Shown here in pieces: positions 49,737 through 60,890 of a stretch of 64,000 nt of DNA. Under the pieces are notes generated by a model, which did no database searches, was not told the origin of the DNA, and saw only the letters and a program-made list of their open reading frames with translations. The DNA comes from Gonapodya prolifera JEL478 (lineage: Eukaryota > Monoblepharomycota > Monoblepharidomycetes > Monoblepharidales > Gonapodyaceae), in NCBI GenBank assembly GCA_001574975.1, contig KQ965735.1, forward strand, positions 681,479-745,478, given 5' to 3'. Both the position numbers and the translations under genes were made by a program. Positions within the stretch are counted from its first letter, which is position 1; the number at the start of each line of letters is the position of its first letter.

Positions 49737-50803
49737 TGGTCGAGGGGCACGTAGAAGTGCGAGGGCATGATGGCGGACACAAACCCGCGCGCGCGGCGTC
49801 GTATTTACGCACTTGCACTTATACTTGCACTCACTCACACGCACCCCCTGCCCCCCCCAGATCCGCATCTACGACGTATTCTCCAGCACGCGCCGCCCCC
49901 TCCTCACCTTACGCTCCGACCCGCTCACGCCCAAACTCGACCACCCCCCGCCCGTGCGCTGCATCGCCGTCACGCCCGCGGATCTCGATTGGGATACGGA
50001 GCGAGTGGCGGGGAGGTTGGTGCAGGTGAGGGAGGCGAATAGAGGCGCCGCAGCAGCGGACGGTGATGGGACTGTTGGGCACGGAGGGGAAGGGAAGCAG
50101 AGGAAACCAAAGGACCCCACCGCGACTCTGGGGCTGAGAGTGTGCTGGGGAGACCAGGAGGGCGAGGTCGGGCACGTGCTGGTTTCGGTGACGGTCGGGC
50201 TTCCCCCTCCCGCACCCCCACCGACCCCCGCGCCCTCTACCCACCCCACCTTCACCCCTACCCTCGTCACCCGCTCCGTCACATCCACACCCGTCCAGCG
50301 CTGCCGGCCTTCCTGTGCCGGCTCCGTCGGCGGCGTGGTGTGGGTGCCCCCCGCGCGACAAGACCTTGGCGAGGCCAAGCGCGGGTGGACTGTCGCGGCG
50401 GTCGGGGCGGATAGGTTCTTGAGGTGGTGGGATGTGGAAGTGCCGATCAAGAAGGTCGGGTCCAAGGCCGGGATCGAGGTTGGGGGGGCGGGAAAGGTGG
50501 GTTTGGTGGTTTTGATAGGCGAGCGTGGGTTGGGGAGTGGGGGAGACTAACGGAATTTTTTCGCGACGTGCAATGCAGATGTATCTCAAACATCGACTCA
50601 CCGCCATCGCCGCGTCGACGTCGCCAGTTGGTGGTGGCTCAACGGCACCATCGATTGAAAGTCTTTTTGGTCTGAGAGTGCCCGTGCCTGTGCAGGGCCA
50701 GCGTGGGGACAGAGATGTCGCGATCAAGGTGGAAAGTGGTGCCGACCAAACTGGCGGTGCAGATCAAGAAGATGTATGGAATGGGATGGAGATTGTTGAA
50801 TAG
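48245..50803 (+). CDS. NSA1: WDR74/Nsa1, 60S ribosome assembly WD-repeat protein
   Basis: Exons 48245-48287, 48359-49677, 49861-50496 and 50579-50803 give 740 residues. The first strand, PILFVGDEVGTVRAVEF, and the core FDMRIPVWITDLRW, GTGYGEIRIYDVFSSTRRPLL, GSVGGVVWV, VGADRFLRWWDVEV and KMYLKHRLTAI match WDR74/Nsa1 in order. The protein acts in the nucleolus in pre-60S particles with the AAA ATPase Rix7/NVL2. It is much longer than yeast Nsa1 (463 residues), owing to Ala/Pro/Ser loops between blades. The 183-base second intron contains a G run of about 46 bases (49682-49727). The terminal exon ends in an acidic tail. Confidence 0.88.
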
Positions 50804-50967
50804 AATAGTGCCCTGTATGAATAAATTAAAACGAGCTTTTCGTTGCCTCGCGATATACGTCTTTGCACCAGGAGGTGACCAAGTGCAAAGACAGTGGATT
50901 GTGATTCAAAATTGTTTCAGTGGTTCCGCAATTACAAAATTAGAGGATATTCGAGTGGTCAAAACGC
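50804..50967. other. convergent 3' ends
   Basis: 164 bases between the stop codons of WDR74 and the COMPASS subunit; AT-rich, as expected for poly(A) regions. Confidence 0.5.
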
Positions 50968-53900
50968 CTAGTATACCAATTCCCTTCTATTATTAGTTCT
51001 GCTCTTCTTCTTCGAACCCTTTTTCTTCTCCTCCTTCACGCCCACCATCGTGACCACCACCGCACCCACCTCTTTCCCCTCCTTCTCCTCCTCCGCAAGC
51101 CCGTCCAACTGCCTCAAACACGCGCTCCATTCTCCAGCCTGCAATGCTCTTCGTCCGATTTGTGCAATCACCTCAGACTCCCGCTCCCGCAGCTCCTCAA
51201 GCTCATCCACCAGATTCGTCACCTCGAGCTCAATTTCCTCCCGTTTCAGAGTCTCCCATCCAACGTGGCGCGGGCATCCCGTCGGAGGGAACCGGCATGC
51301 AGTGTACGGAACGGGGAACAAAACGGGTCGGGGTGGTGGTGGTGGCGTGGCGTCTGGTCCCGAACCCATGTCGTGGTGGTCTTCATCCACGTTCCCATTG
51401 GCTACCTTTGCCGCCGCTCGAGCGGCCGTAGAAGGGTCGACGAACCTGGCCTCGTACGATCCATCAGCGTTCGACACGGCACCGTCGAGGATCGCAAGGA
51501 CAATCTGGTCAAACCCACACATTGGGTAGAGGCCGTCGACGATGAGGTTTTCGTTGTGTGTGTGGACCTTGAGGACGTAGTCCGCAAAGAGTTCCTATTG
51601 GGCAATCACGCGTCACACATGCCATCAAAGACATTACATTCGACGGACTTACGAATCGTCTCATTGCCTCCTTTCCGTCCCTCTTGCATCTGTCTTTCTT
51701 GGCACGGATCATCCGAACCTCTGCCAAGTCCTCATCGTCGAACCGTGACGTCCACTTCCCATCCTCCTCATCTCCAAACGGTTCTTCGTCCTTTTGGTCG
51801 TCCGCCATCTCGACCCCACCGTCATCTCCACTTGGTACCCTATCAACCCAACGAAATTTATCCCTTCCCAGCCCAGCTTCTTCAACCTTCCGCGCCCAAT
51901 CTCTCTCCATCGCTTCCTTTTCTTCGGAAACCCTTTTCTCCACCTGCTCCTCGATCTTCCTCTTCTTTCCTTCCTCAACCACCACCCGGGCGACTTCAAC
52001 TCCGCAGCGCTCCGAGCAGTACTTAGATGTAAACGGTGTTACTCCTTCCTCCACGATCAGCGAGCGGAGCGAGGGGTGATTGGGAGGGCAGTGAGGGTTG
52101 GCGCACGCTTCTTTCCATAGTGTGCACACTCCAAGTCGGGTATGGCATGGAGGACAGTACCACTTATCAGCTGCTGAGGCGAGCCGCGCGGTCATGCCGA
52201 CGCAACTTCAGGTGACCGGAAAAGTTCCCAAGTGAGCATTTGCGAAAGAACAGATGACGCAGTTGACACAACTCACGTGAAATGAAACCATCTCTCGCAA
52301 CCATCGCAACCGACCCACTCGTCCACTCCGACAACACCGCACACAGGACATCCCGCCTGCCCTTCGACCGCGACGACAACCATCCCCTCGCCGACCCCGC
52401 CCGGCTGCCCCACAACGGCCGCAGGAAGCGTGGCAGACGCCGGGGGTAGCGATGTGCCTGCCTGGTTCGGACTATAAACCCACGCAACGTCCGTCGAGGG
52501 GACGGTCAAGTGGGCTGGTAGAACCGGCGTTCCCCCCCGTTTCGAAGCATGCGAGGAGGGCCGTCGAGGTCCAACATAAGCAGCATCATCCCCCGTCCCT
52601 CCATAATCGTCGTCTGTCCCAGAATCACCCCACACGGAGCCCGCAGTACGACGCCGCTTCGGCCCCGTGCTGCGGCGGGTCGAACTCGAGTTGCCACCGC
52701 TCCACCCTGATCCTGGAGTTCCTGGATCGTCATCGTCGTCGTCGTCCAGGTCCGCCCCCTTGACTGTGGTTGTGGCACGACGGGAACCAGGCCCGGCGGA
52801 GAGTCCCATGCGGTGGGCATCGTCGAGAAGAAGGAGGTCACGGTTCGGGCGGCGGGGCTTTTTGTTGAGGACGGCAAAAGAGGGTGCGGAAGGAGTGGGA
52901 TTGTCTGATGGACGCTGGACGGGCTGAAGAGCAGCGTTTGTACGATGTTCCGCCAGTACTCGAACCGACTCTCCCCTCACCCACCTCGTTTCCATTCGCC
53001 CCCGGCCCGCCAGTCCCGCCCATCCCCACTGCATTCATGAGCGCCTCCATCGAGCCGATCCCACCTGTAGCCTGCACTCCCCCTGCCCCGGTGTGGTTCC
53101 CCTGGGCTGGTCCCGATTCCGCATGTCCGGAAGAAGGGCCAGGACGAGAGGGCGAGTAAACGACCGAGTGGTGAGCGTATGTGGAGGTCGAAGGAGTTGT
53201 TGGTCGAGGTGCGGGAGGCGGGGTGGGCGGTTGTTTTGGTGGAGGTGTGGGCTGTATGAAATGAGCGTGGTTCGATAAGTCAAACGAATTTGCGGGGGGA
53301 TTAACAAAGGTCAAGCAATATAAACTCACTTGAGAGCGCTGCCGCAGGTGTTGAGTTTGATTTGGCCACTGCTCTGAGGCAGAGGTAGGAGGGAAGGGTT
53401 GGGTGGTTTGGTAATGTTGCGTGGGGGGAGGATGCGAGGCATGTCGCGTGTGAGAGCTCTCCTGCGGTGCTCCCCCCGAGGTCGACTGAGGGAAATAGTA
53501 AGGAGCCTGATAATGGCCTTGGCCTTGGTACGGCGACGGGTCGTGCGGATAGTGTTGTTGGTGGGGGTACTGCTGCTGCTGTTGCGACGGGATTGGCGGG
53601 GGCATATGTTGAGAGTGGGTGAGCGGCGGGTGCTGCTGGAGCTGCCGCTGCTGCATTGCCTGTTGGCCCAAGAGATGGGGGTGTTGCAGTGGTGGTGGTA
53701 TGGGGTTCGGTTGTTGCGGGTAAGGGTACAGAGAGTGCGGTTGCTCGTACAGCTGGCGAGCAGGGGACTGTGGGTATTGGGTGAGTGTCTGCAGCGCTGG
53801 CTGCGGGTGGGCAGGGGAGTTCTGCGCGTTTTGGGGACGGGAGTGAGGGCCGGACGCCGCCGGAGAATGAGCAGCCGCGGAGCCTACGTTGGCAAGAATG

Positions 53901-54493
53901 TGGAGTGCGTCCGTGTTGCTTTGTGTCTGAGACATGGGCGGTTGTGACGCGTGGACCTGGGGGGACGGAGGATAAGGGCACGGCATGTTGTACTGCGAGT
54001 ACATGAGTGGTGGCTGTTGGCCAGAGTGCTGAGGATACGCGGGCGGACGCTGAGCTGAGGAGTGCTGCGTCGATGAGTGGAGCATCTGACGAGCGGGCGA
54101 GGGAGGTTGTTGGGGCGTGTTGGGTCTTTGGACGTCGGGTCTGCGAGGAGACTGTTGTGAAGCCTGCACGCCTTGCATTCCTGCCATTCCGGGCATCCCC
54201 TGCATTCCACCCATTCCATAACTCCCACTGCCTGGCCCATTGTTGCCCATACCGCCAGGCTGCCCGTAAAAACCGGGGTTGGAGCTTCCAAAGCCCCCTC
54301 CCACACCACCAGACATCAGAGGTGGAAGCCGCCGCATGTCCAGTAGCCCCTCGAGCGTACCGTGGGATGGGAGAGTCGGCGGGGCGACGACAGGTCCCGG
54401 CGACGCGCTTCCACGTACGCTGCCCTCGTTACTCCCCATGTGGGAGCCCGGGGGGGTCGCGGGGACGCTTCCTTGTCGGTCTCCACTGTCCAT
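50968..54493 (-). CDS. SPP1: COMPASS subunit Spp1/Cfp1 (CXXC1-like PHD protein)
   Basis: Exons 53330-54493, 52985-53251, 52277-52923, 51653-52205 and 50968-51594 give 1,085 residues. The first 480 are Gln/Pro/Gly/Ser-rich with Met-Gly repeats, unlike known relatives. An Asp/Ser-rich region then a PHD finger follow: CPVC, CDGC, WFHFTCVG and WYCPPC, with Trp in the reader groove. Next come the second cysteine cluster (CANPHC...SKYCSERCG), a long coiled coil and the C-terminal block with CRFPPTGCPRHVGWETLKRE, as in animal CXXC1 and fungal Spp1. It binds H3K4me3 and directs Set1 methyltransferase to promoters. No CXXC DNA-binding domain was seen. The exon 4 acceptor was set by the PHD zinc ligands. 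Confidence 0.9.
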
Positions 54494-55385
54494 GCGTGGG
54501 AATTAAAGGTTTTAATTGCCCACCAATCCCAGTTCCCAGCAGAACTGAGGTGGGGAAAGTGGAAACCGTGCACTCGTGATTTGTGTCGCATATTTTGTTC
54601 GTACCAGTCTTTGCCCTTCTCAGCGATCCTTCCCCGGCACCTTGGTGCGAAATATATTGCCGCCGCCGTAAAACAGACTTGAATCATTGTCCATTGCGCT
54701 CCACTTGTCTATTACAGTTGTATTTTCGGAAACGACATAATTGGAGACGGAGACAAGTGACACTAATATACTTTTGCATCGCTGTAACGAAGGGGGTAAG
54801 AGTTCTCGCTGGGTGAGAAACACGCTGAGACAACGCGCTTCTTCCACAGACCACAGCGTTTCTTCCACCCCCGCAATGCGGCCCTTTCTTGGGGGAGAAT
54901 CTCCGGCCAGGGTGCAGAGATGAATTGAGATTTCTCCCGATCTGCTTCGGTGTGTCCTGACCAGGGGCGCGAGATGTGGCGCCCTGATTGGTCTTGGTGC
55001 CGCCGGCGGCCCTGAAAGTTCAGGGGGAGCCAAGCTGTTGGATTTCTGACTGTTGCTTGGAATCAATTCGAGGTAAAAATGCATTATTTGCTGAATATCA
55101 TGTACTCTGATCAGTTAAACCTTGGACGGCACGATGCAAATTATTGTGGCCGGAGAGGCTGCTGAACTGATAGGAAAACGAACAATCACCACGCGAGTGC
55201 GCTGCGATGTTCCGAAGCAAGATTTAGGGTCTCTTGTGGATGACTCGCAGCTCGGGCCGTGTTTGTTTGAGCGTGGATGCCTGAAGGAGGGTCAGCCAAT
55301 CACCGCAGGCTTCTGGACAAATCTCCTGCGGCCCAGATTAGTTCTAGATTCCGAGATCCCCGCACAGGGAAATCTCCGTACAACG
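54494..55385. other. divergent promoter region
   Basis: No protein-like frame. It should hold the promoters of the COMPASS subunit and of the small gene at 55484. Confidence 0.4.
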
Positions 55386-55393
55386 TTTATAAG
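55386..55393 (+). promoter_or_regulatory. TATA-like box of the small Ser-rich gene
   Basis: TTTATAAG about 95 bases upstream of the ATG at 55484. Confidence 0.45.
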
Positions 55394-55483
55394 GCCTTGG
55401 AAAACATCACTTCAGCATCAAACTCAATCCAAAACCAACATCTCTTCAAAGCCTTCCCACACACAATCAAAGCACTCGCTCTC

Positions 55484-55744
55484 ATGTCTCCATTCACTTC
55501 GTTCTTCGAGGCCGTTGCTCCCTCCACCACCCACTCGCGCTCCTCGTCGACATCTTCTGTCGCGTCCGCCGGGTCTTCAGCATCTGTCGACTCGCAGCGC
55601 ACCGCCGAGGCTCTCACCGCTGCCCAGCTCGGGCTCGCCGACCTCCACAGGTCTTCCTCGGGTCGCGTCTCGTACGCTGGTGGACGCATGGGAAGGAGGA
55701 TGAGCCGTATCCAGAGGACCGGCGTGGCCGTCGCGGCCAAGTGA
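55484..55744 (+). CDS. small Ser/Ala-rich protein, 86 aa
   Basis: Intronless frame of 86 residues with a TATA-like box and a CA-rich leader. The N-terminus MSPFTSFFEAVAP is followed by a Ser/Thr/Ala run (about 15-37), a helix (TAEALTAAQLGLADLH), and a basic GGRMGRRMSRI tail ending VAVAAK. There is no signal peptide or TM segment. It resembles small stress or development proteins of fungi in composition only. I do not recognise it. Codon use fits the neighbouring genes (C/G-ending). Confidence 0.55.
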   Translation: MSPFTSFFEAVAPSTTHSRSSSTSSVASAGSSASVDSQRTAEALTAAQLGLADLHRSSSGRVSYAGGRMGRRMSRIQRTGVAVAAK

Positions 55745-56820
55745 AGGGGACTCTTTGCAGTCTTGCAGTCTCGGGGGCGCGGGTGGTGACGGACTGGGTG
55801 GTTGTTTGGCGTGCACCACATCCCCTTGACATTGCCTATGGGAGAGTCGGCAGGACACGAGGGCGGATGGGGAAGGTGTGAGAAGCTTCGGTTCGGATGA
55901 TACCTTTACCGTACGCAGGAACGACACACTTGCGGACTTACCCGGCGTGGCGCGCAGGACGCGTTTTTCGTATGGACCTTTTGCCCACGACTACCCGACA
56001 CGCCGGGGAGGGTACGAACAATGCAGTTGAAACGTATTTTTAACAATATTCAAATTCATCGGTTACCCCAACCATTTCTTTATGTATTTTGGGTGCAAAA
56101 TGTGAATGCAAAGTTATCTATTCAAACAAACTCTCCACTTCCTTGTCTTTGGTCTTCGCGACTGCAAATTATTAAGCTTCATGTGCTTTGAATTGAGTAA
56201 CGAGAATTGCCTTCCTCGTGACAGGATTAAGGTGCTAGTATTGTAGTTTTGCTTCATCCCGGCTTACCTCATTTTGAATTCTCAACATGCACCGAGAAAC
56301 AAAAGCTCCGAAATCCCTCTCTTTCTTGTCAAAATTTCAGAGTGTATTCGTTGAACCAGGACGCCTTGCACCCACTTTCCACGTCCTCGGCATCTACTGC
56401 ACATCTCGGCGTTCTCAGATCGCTTCACAGCGTACATGCGCATACACTGGGACCAATCAGCACTCAATTCTGTTGATATAAAACGCATATTCTCTTTGGG
56501 GATGACGTACCAGGTGGATCAGCCTGGTCACCAACATCTATTTACTCATGTCACACGAGTCCCTCTTGCGCATTGAGCTTCTGTCCTGGAAGTTCCGCAA
56601 TAAATTCGTCATCACCTTGAATGGCGCAAGGTATTATGGACCCTGCCCCCCTAGACGTTGTTGAGATGAGTGGTGCAGGGATGTGAGGATAGGTGCGTGT
56701 TCAAACGTGGCGACACTGTTGCTGAACGGTCTCAGGTCTGACAGAGGCCTATTTTACGGGTTTCAACTTATCGGAGTGATGAATTGAGGACTCGGCAATA
56801 CCGAGGGCTCGCAAGCCCGG
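55745..56820. other. AT-richer intergenic stretch
   Basis: No gene was found. It is notably AT-richer from about 56020 to 56250 than the flanks. It ends where cassette copy B begins. Confidence 0.4.
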
Positions 56821-56952
56821 TCATTGACTGCAGCGGGGAGTTGGTGAAGACGCGGGGATGGCAGAGAAGGGCAAGGGCAGGGACTTGCCGGACGAGAGTG
56901 CGGACAGGAAGAGGAAAAGCAAGAGGGGAACGATGGGACGAAGGCGCGGCAT
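56821..56952 (-). pseudogene. truncated ThuA gene 5' end, cassette copy B
   Basis: ATG at 56952 opens a 43-codon frame whose signal peptide (LLLFLFLSALSSGKSL) and following residues match the start of the ThuA gene at 21560 up to ASSPT. It then runs into unrelated sequence and stops at 56821. The ThuA domain is missing. The breakpoint is near 56838. It could still make a short secreted peptide, but is more likely a relic of the duplication. Confidence 0.7.
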
Positions 56953-57152
56953 TGTAGCGGGGGCGACGTTCGGTTTCTGTGGCTTCGGTCGGTGACTTGC
57001 CGCCGTGGGAATCTTTCCGCAAACAGCCTGAATTACTGTAAATGTATGCAAACGAGTACACGGGAACGAATAGAGACGCATCCCCAACCACGACCCTACT
57101 CCCGCCCCAATCTTCGCATCTTCACTGATCAGTCTGACGGGACTTTCGTTAT

Positions 57153-57161
57153 TATAAAAAG
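57153..57161 (+). promoter_or_regulatory. TATA box of cassette copy B
   Basis: TATAAAAAG after GACTTTCGTTAT, as in copies A and C. Confidence 0.6.
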
Positions 57162-57419
57162 GCCCGATTCCCGTTTCCCAAACAAGTCGGCATCGATTCC
57201 CGAACGGATCCTATAAGCTGCCATACTAGAGTAAGTTGACGGAGGCTGCGATGTGGACAATCTGATTGATAACCGCTTTCAATTCTGTCCTTTCGTCGTC
57301 TCAAATGATCACTCATCAAGTCTTACAATCCTCGCTCATCGATCTTCCAGCAATCAATTAGTCTAGCCACTCTTTTCGTAACTCTCTTATCGTCTCCTTT
57401 CCAAATCTTCATTCTCAAG

Positions 57420-58035
57420 TGAGTCCGATTTGAGCTTCACTTCATAGTCATCGCACGGTCCAAACTCATCAAAAACTGCCCATGCCCGATCTTGCAATGA
57501 TCCTCTACCTCAGATTGCCTCAATCTCATTCCTCCACTCCACATCGTCGCTCCGGACTCCGTCGTCGCTCTTCACCATCCCGATCATCGCCATCACACTG
57601 ATCGCAGCTCCCTTCACCTCTTTCCACACTCTCGTCGCATTGGCCGCTATCGCCTTACTTGCGATCCTCACTTACGCACTCACTCTCAAATAATCAAACT
57701 CCGTTGACATCTCCCATGACTCGTCACCCGCTCCCACCACACAAGGCACCCCTTTCCTCCTACCATACATTCTCTCGCCCACGCCAACCACATCTGGTTG
57801 TACACCCTTTTTGACGCTGCCTGTCTCTGCATGCGCTCCGCCTGCGACTTTTCTGCACTTTCCGAGAAACCCGCCCGTGTCCATGTGCTCCTCTTGCCTC
57901 CGCCGTTACGCAAAGTGCAAGCTCTGCAGAGTGGTCGAAGGTGTGAGCTGTTGTGGGCGGCGTGGCTGCTGTGGCCGTGGTTGGGTGTATGTGGGCGGTG
58001 AGGCAGGCGACGTTGGGGAGGCGTTGAAAGGAGTT
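57420..58035 (+). pseudogene. decayed two-TM protein gene, copy B
   Basis: The first hydrophobic segment survives (AIALLAILTYALTLK) and ends at TAA (57691-57693). Later parts match copy A closely (the block at about 57894-57965) and the 3' end matches copy C (GGCGTTGAAAG), but in shifted frames. The middle domain is largely lost. Confidence 0.55.
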
Positions 58036-58462
58036 GGTCGAGGTGGCGGGTATGAAAGGAGAAAGCCAATCTCATCTTGTTTTCATCCATCGTATTTATT
58101 TTATGGAGGCAAAACAACAATAAAAAAAATAAAAGCGAAAGAGAATCCATGTATGTACGCATGGAAAGACCTCTGAACCCCAAGAGTAACACGACACCTG
58201 CTTCGTCAGCTAAAAGTCTCTGCAGTATGCTCACTTGTTTGCATTAAACTTTCCACGTGTCGTAGTGCGTGTGCAATATTCTCGACGTGTTCAGAGGGCT
58301 CGCAAGGCCGGTCATGACAGCGGAACACGGACAAAATGAACTGTGATAATGCGTGAGAAAATTTAAGGTAGGGAATGAGGAAAGTACCATCCCCAACCAT
58401 GTCTGCTCCCGCCCCAATCTTCGCATCTTCGTCACTGATCAGCCTGGCGGGGCTTTCGTTAT

Positions 58463-58471
58463 TATAAAAAG
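58463..58471 (+). promoter_or_regulatory. TATA box of cassette copy C
   Basis: TATAAAAAG after GGCTTTCGTTAT. The mRNA probably has a 5' UTR intron (donor GTAAGT near 58751). Confidence 0.6.
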
Positions 58472-58837
58472 ACCTGATTCACTCTTCCCAAACAAATCGG
58501 CTTCCATTACCGATTCCGAACGGATCCTAACCTGTGACAGTGAGAGTGAGTTGATGGATGAGACTGTGTTGTGGACATTCGCACGGATGCTGACCTCTTC
58601 AATATCTGCGGATCCATCCTTGCCAACGATGACCACTCATCTCCTCCATACCTCGCACATCGATCATCCAGCATTCGACTAGAACCTGACTCTTTTCTCT
58701 CTCCTGTACTCTCTTCGCTTTCTCCATTGCATTCTAAGCAATTCATTCAAGTAAGTCTCTCATTCTCCCTCCATCCGAAATCATGAATCTCATTCTCTCC
58801 CCCCTTCCCTACCGATCGCCTTCTACCGCCAGTCTCA

Positions 58838-59662
58838 ATGGCCCTCATCGTCCCGACCTCTTCCTTCTTCACCTCCCCGATCGCAACGATCGACGCTCCA
58901 ATCACAACCTTCCAAGTCCTCCTCTGCGTTGCCACGCTCTTCCTGCTTACAATCCTCGCTTATACTGTGATCGGCAAGGCTTTCTCCTCCTTCTCAACAT
59001 CCCCTCGTTCTTCTACCGCCCATCCCGTCCCACCGATCACCGCAACCGACCGGCGCACCGGGCCCAACTACACACCCACGACAACACCCACGAATACATG
59101 GCTACACAAACAATTCGACCCCGCCGCGCTGAGCATGCGCACTGCATTTGACTTCACCAACACATGCACCACCAAGCGCACCCATGTCCGCGTTGCAACG
59201 TCCCCAGTGCAGGACCACGAGTGGGATGACGAACTCCCCACATCTGGGTCCGTAGCTCTCCCAAAAATCTTCGTTTGCGCACCTACCGCCGGCTCTCTGG
59301 CTCCAACCTCACCCGCGGCAACTGCTCTCCTCGCCAAGCTCCATCACCCAACGTCTGACCCACTCTCGCACCCCGTTTCCGACCTGCCCGACTTGAGAGC
59401 GGCGCTCGAAAAGATAAGGCACCATCGACGTGCGTGGGAGGGTGCCGATGCCAAGATCAACCCTGGAGCGGATGTGGATACGTTAGCTGATAGCGAGTGG
59501 CCATGCCCCTATCCGCCTGATATCGTTACCACCGTCACTCACGAGAATGAAGAATCTACTAGGTCGAGGTTAATGAAGTGGTCTGTGGTGGGCGGTGTGC
59601 CTGCCGTGGCCGTGGTCTGCTGCATTTGGGCACTGAGGCAAGGAAGGTTGGGAAGGCGTTGA
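58838..59662 (+). CDS. two-TM protein, intact member of the cassette family
   Basis: Intronless coding frame of 274 residues from ATG 58838. An N-terminal hydrophobic helix (VLLCVATLFLLTILAYTVI, about 27-45) is followed by a Pro/Thr/Ser-rich domain of about 200 residues with the block TTTPTNTWLHKQFDP and VATSPVQDHEWDDELP that the decayed copies share. A C-terminal helix (VVGGVPAVAVVCCIWAL) ends in RQGRLGRR. Both ends would be anchored, with a loop between. There is no known domain. The gene sits 3' of the duplicated promoter with a likely UTR intron. Decay of two sister copies and conservation of the promoter suggest a young, fast-changing family. Confidence 0.65.
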   Translation: MALIVPTSSFFTSPIATIDAPITTFQVLLCVATLFLLTILAYTVIGKAFSSFSTSPRSSTAHPVPPITATDRRTGPNYTPTTTPTNTWLHKQFDPAALSMRTAFDFTNTCTTKRTHVRVATSPVQDHEWDDELPTSGSVALPKIFVCAPTAGSLAPTSPAATALLAKLHHPTSDPLSHPVSDLPDLRAALEKIRHHRRAWEGADAKINPGADVDTLADSEWPCPYPPDIVTTVTHENEESTRSRLMKWSVVGGVPAVAVVCCIWALRQGRLGRR

Positions 59663-59670
59663 AAGTGGTA

Positions 59671-60026
59671 AAGGGAGGGCAACGGAGGGAGAAAAAGATT
59701 CTCCACTTGCTTTTATTCTTCGTAATTGTTTTATCGAGGCAAACATGAACGATAATATGAACAACAAAGAAAATCTACTTTCCGATCGAAAGTCCAATTG
59801 CACCCCCAGAGCGATACGACTCCTGGTTCGTCCGCATAATGTCTTTGCACTACGATTTTGCACTCAGCTTTCCCTGTTTCGGTGCAAACTGGACACAACT
59901 GTAGCGACCAAGCAACCACTTGTGACCAAAGCCTTCATCCAATTCCCGATCGCCAATACAATCTCATGGCTGCAATCATCCGCCCAGGCGCAAATCCCAA
60001 GTACTTCGGTGCATCAGGCAAAGAGA
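59671..60026. other. intergenic
   Basis: 3' flank of copy C and promoter of the DUF427 gene. No gene was found. Confidence 0.35.
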
Positions 60027-60743
60027 ATGTCTGGAAATGCAAGTATGATACACCCTTACCGTCTCATTGTGGGATCTTAACGTTTCCCATGCAGATCCCC
60101 GCCCGGCCACGTTTGAGCCCACGCCGCGGCACTTGAAGGTGCAACTCGGCGACACGGTGATTGCCGAAACGAGGAGAGGAGTGAGAGTCCTCGAGACGAG
60201 CCACCCGCCTGGTGAGATGAATGCGACGAGACGATCGTTTGTGGTGCTGCCGATGCGAAAATAGATCTGATTGATTCTTCACGAAAAGCGTACTATTTTC
60301 CGCCCGAGGATATAAACCAGTCGTACCTTCGCAAAGTTGCGGGCAAAAAAACGTTCTGTGAGGTGAGGCGGTGCAATGGAAGTGCAACCATCTCGGTTTA
60401 TGATAGCTGAATTGGGCTCCTCGTTACAGTGGAAGGGAGTATGTGAATACTACGACATCACAGCTGATGGAAAAGCCGCCAAAGCTCGAGGTAAGGCTTC
60501 ACTTAGGATGAGTTTGCCTTACACTCAAGTGCTTACCATTAGTCCGTCATAGCATGGACCTACCCCTCCCCGAGTCCCTCCTTCAAAGCAATGGCGAACT
60601 ACGTGTCCTTCTACGCATCTCCCTTCACATGCTTCGTTGATGGCGAACGGGTCCAGCCGCAGGAAGGAGACTTCTACGGTGGCTGGATCACGGACGACTT
60701 GGAGGGGCCGTTCAAGGGCGCGCCGGGAACGTGGGGATGGTAG
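60027..60743 (+). CDS. DUF427-domain protein
   Basis: Exons 60027-60042, 60095-60211, 60289-60362, 60430-60490 and 60553-60743 give 152 residues, close to the usual size. The DUF427 marks are all present: PRPATFEP, GDTVIAETRR, VLETSHPPAYYFPPEDI, FCEWKGVCEYYD, AWTYPSPSP and YVSFYAS with FVDGERV, ending in YGGW. The fold is a small beta barrel with no known reaction; it is probably cytosolic. An upstream in-frame-looking ATG at 59966 was rejected because the phase of the first junction only fits ATG 60027. All introns are 50-77 bases. Confidence 0.88.
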
Positions 60744-60890
60744 ATGGACGGGGAGTGGATCTTGGATTTTCTCGCCATGACGGAGAGGTTGTTTTGGGGG
60801 TCTGGTCAGTCGTGAAAAATTGTAATTTTACACATCCCCGGCTTGACTTCCGCATCCTCTTGCATTGTAAAAAGTTTTGTTCAAGTTGCA
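60744..60890. other. convergent 3' ends
   Basis: 147 bases between the DUF427 and transporter stop codons. Confidence 0.4.

Larger units (their letters stand above)
56838..58180 (+). repeat. duplicated cassette, copy B
   Basis: Holds the truncated ThuA start, the conserved promoter block (57060-57220) and a decayed two-TM gene. It matches copy A (20390-21700, inverted) and copy C (58280-59670, direct). Copies B and C are in tandem. Confidence 0.7.
58280..59670 (+). repeat. duplicated cassette, copy C
   Basis: Begins with the block AGAGGGCTCGCAAGGCCGGT also found at the start of copy B (56793). It keeps the promoter block and the only intact two-TM gene, but has no ThuA part. Confidence 0.7.

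Noticed and set aside
59966-60042. DUF427 start at ATG 59966
   Set aside because: Its phase at the first intron leads to a stop; ATG 60027 gives the conserved domain.
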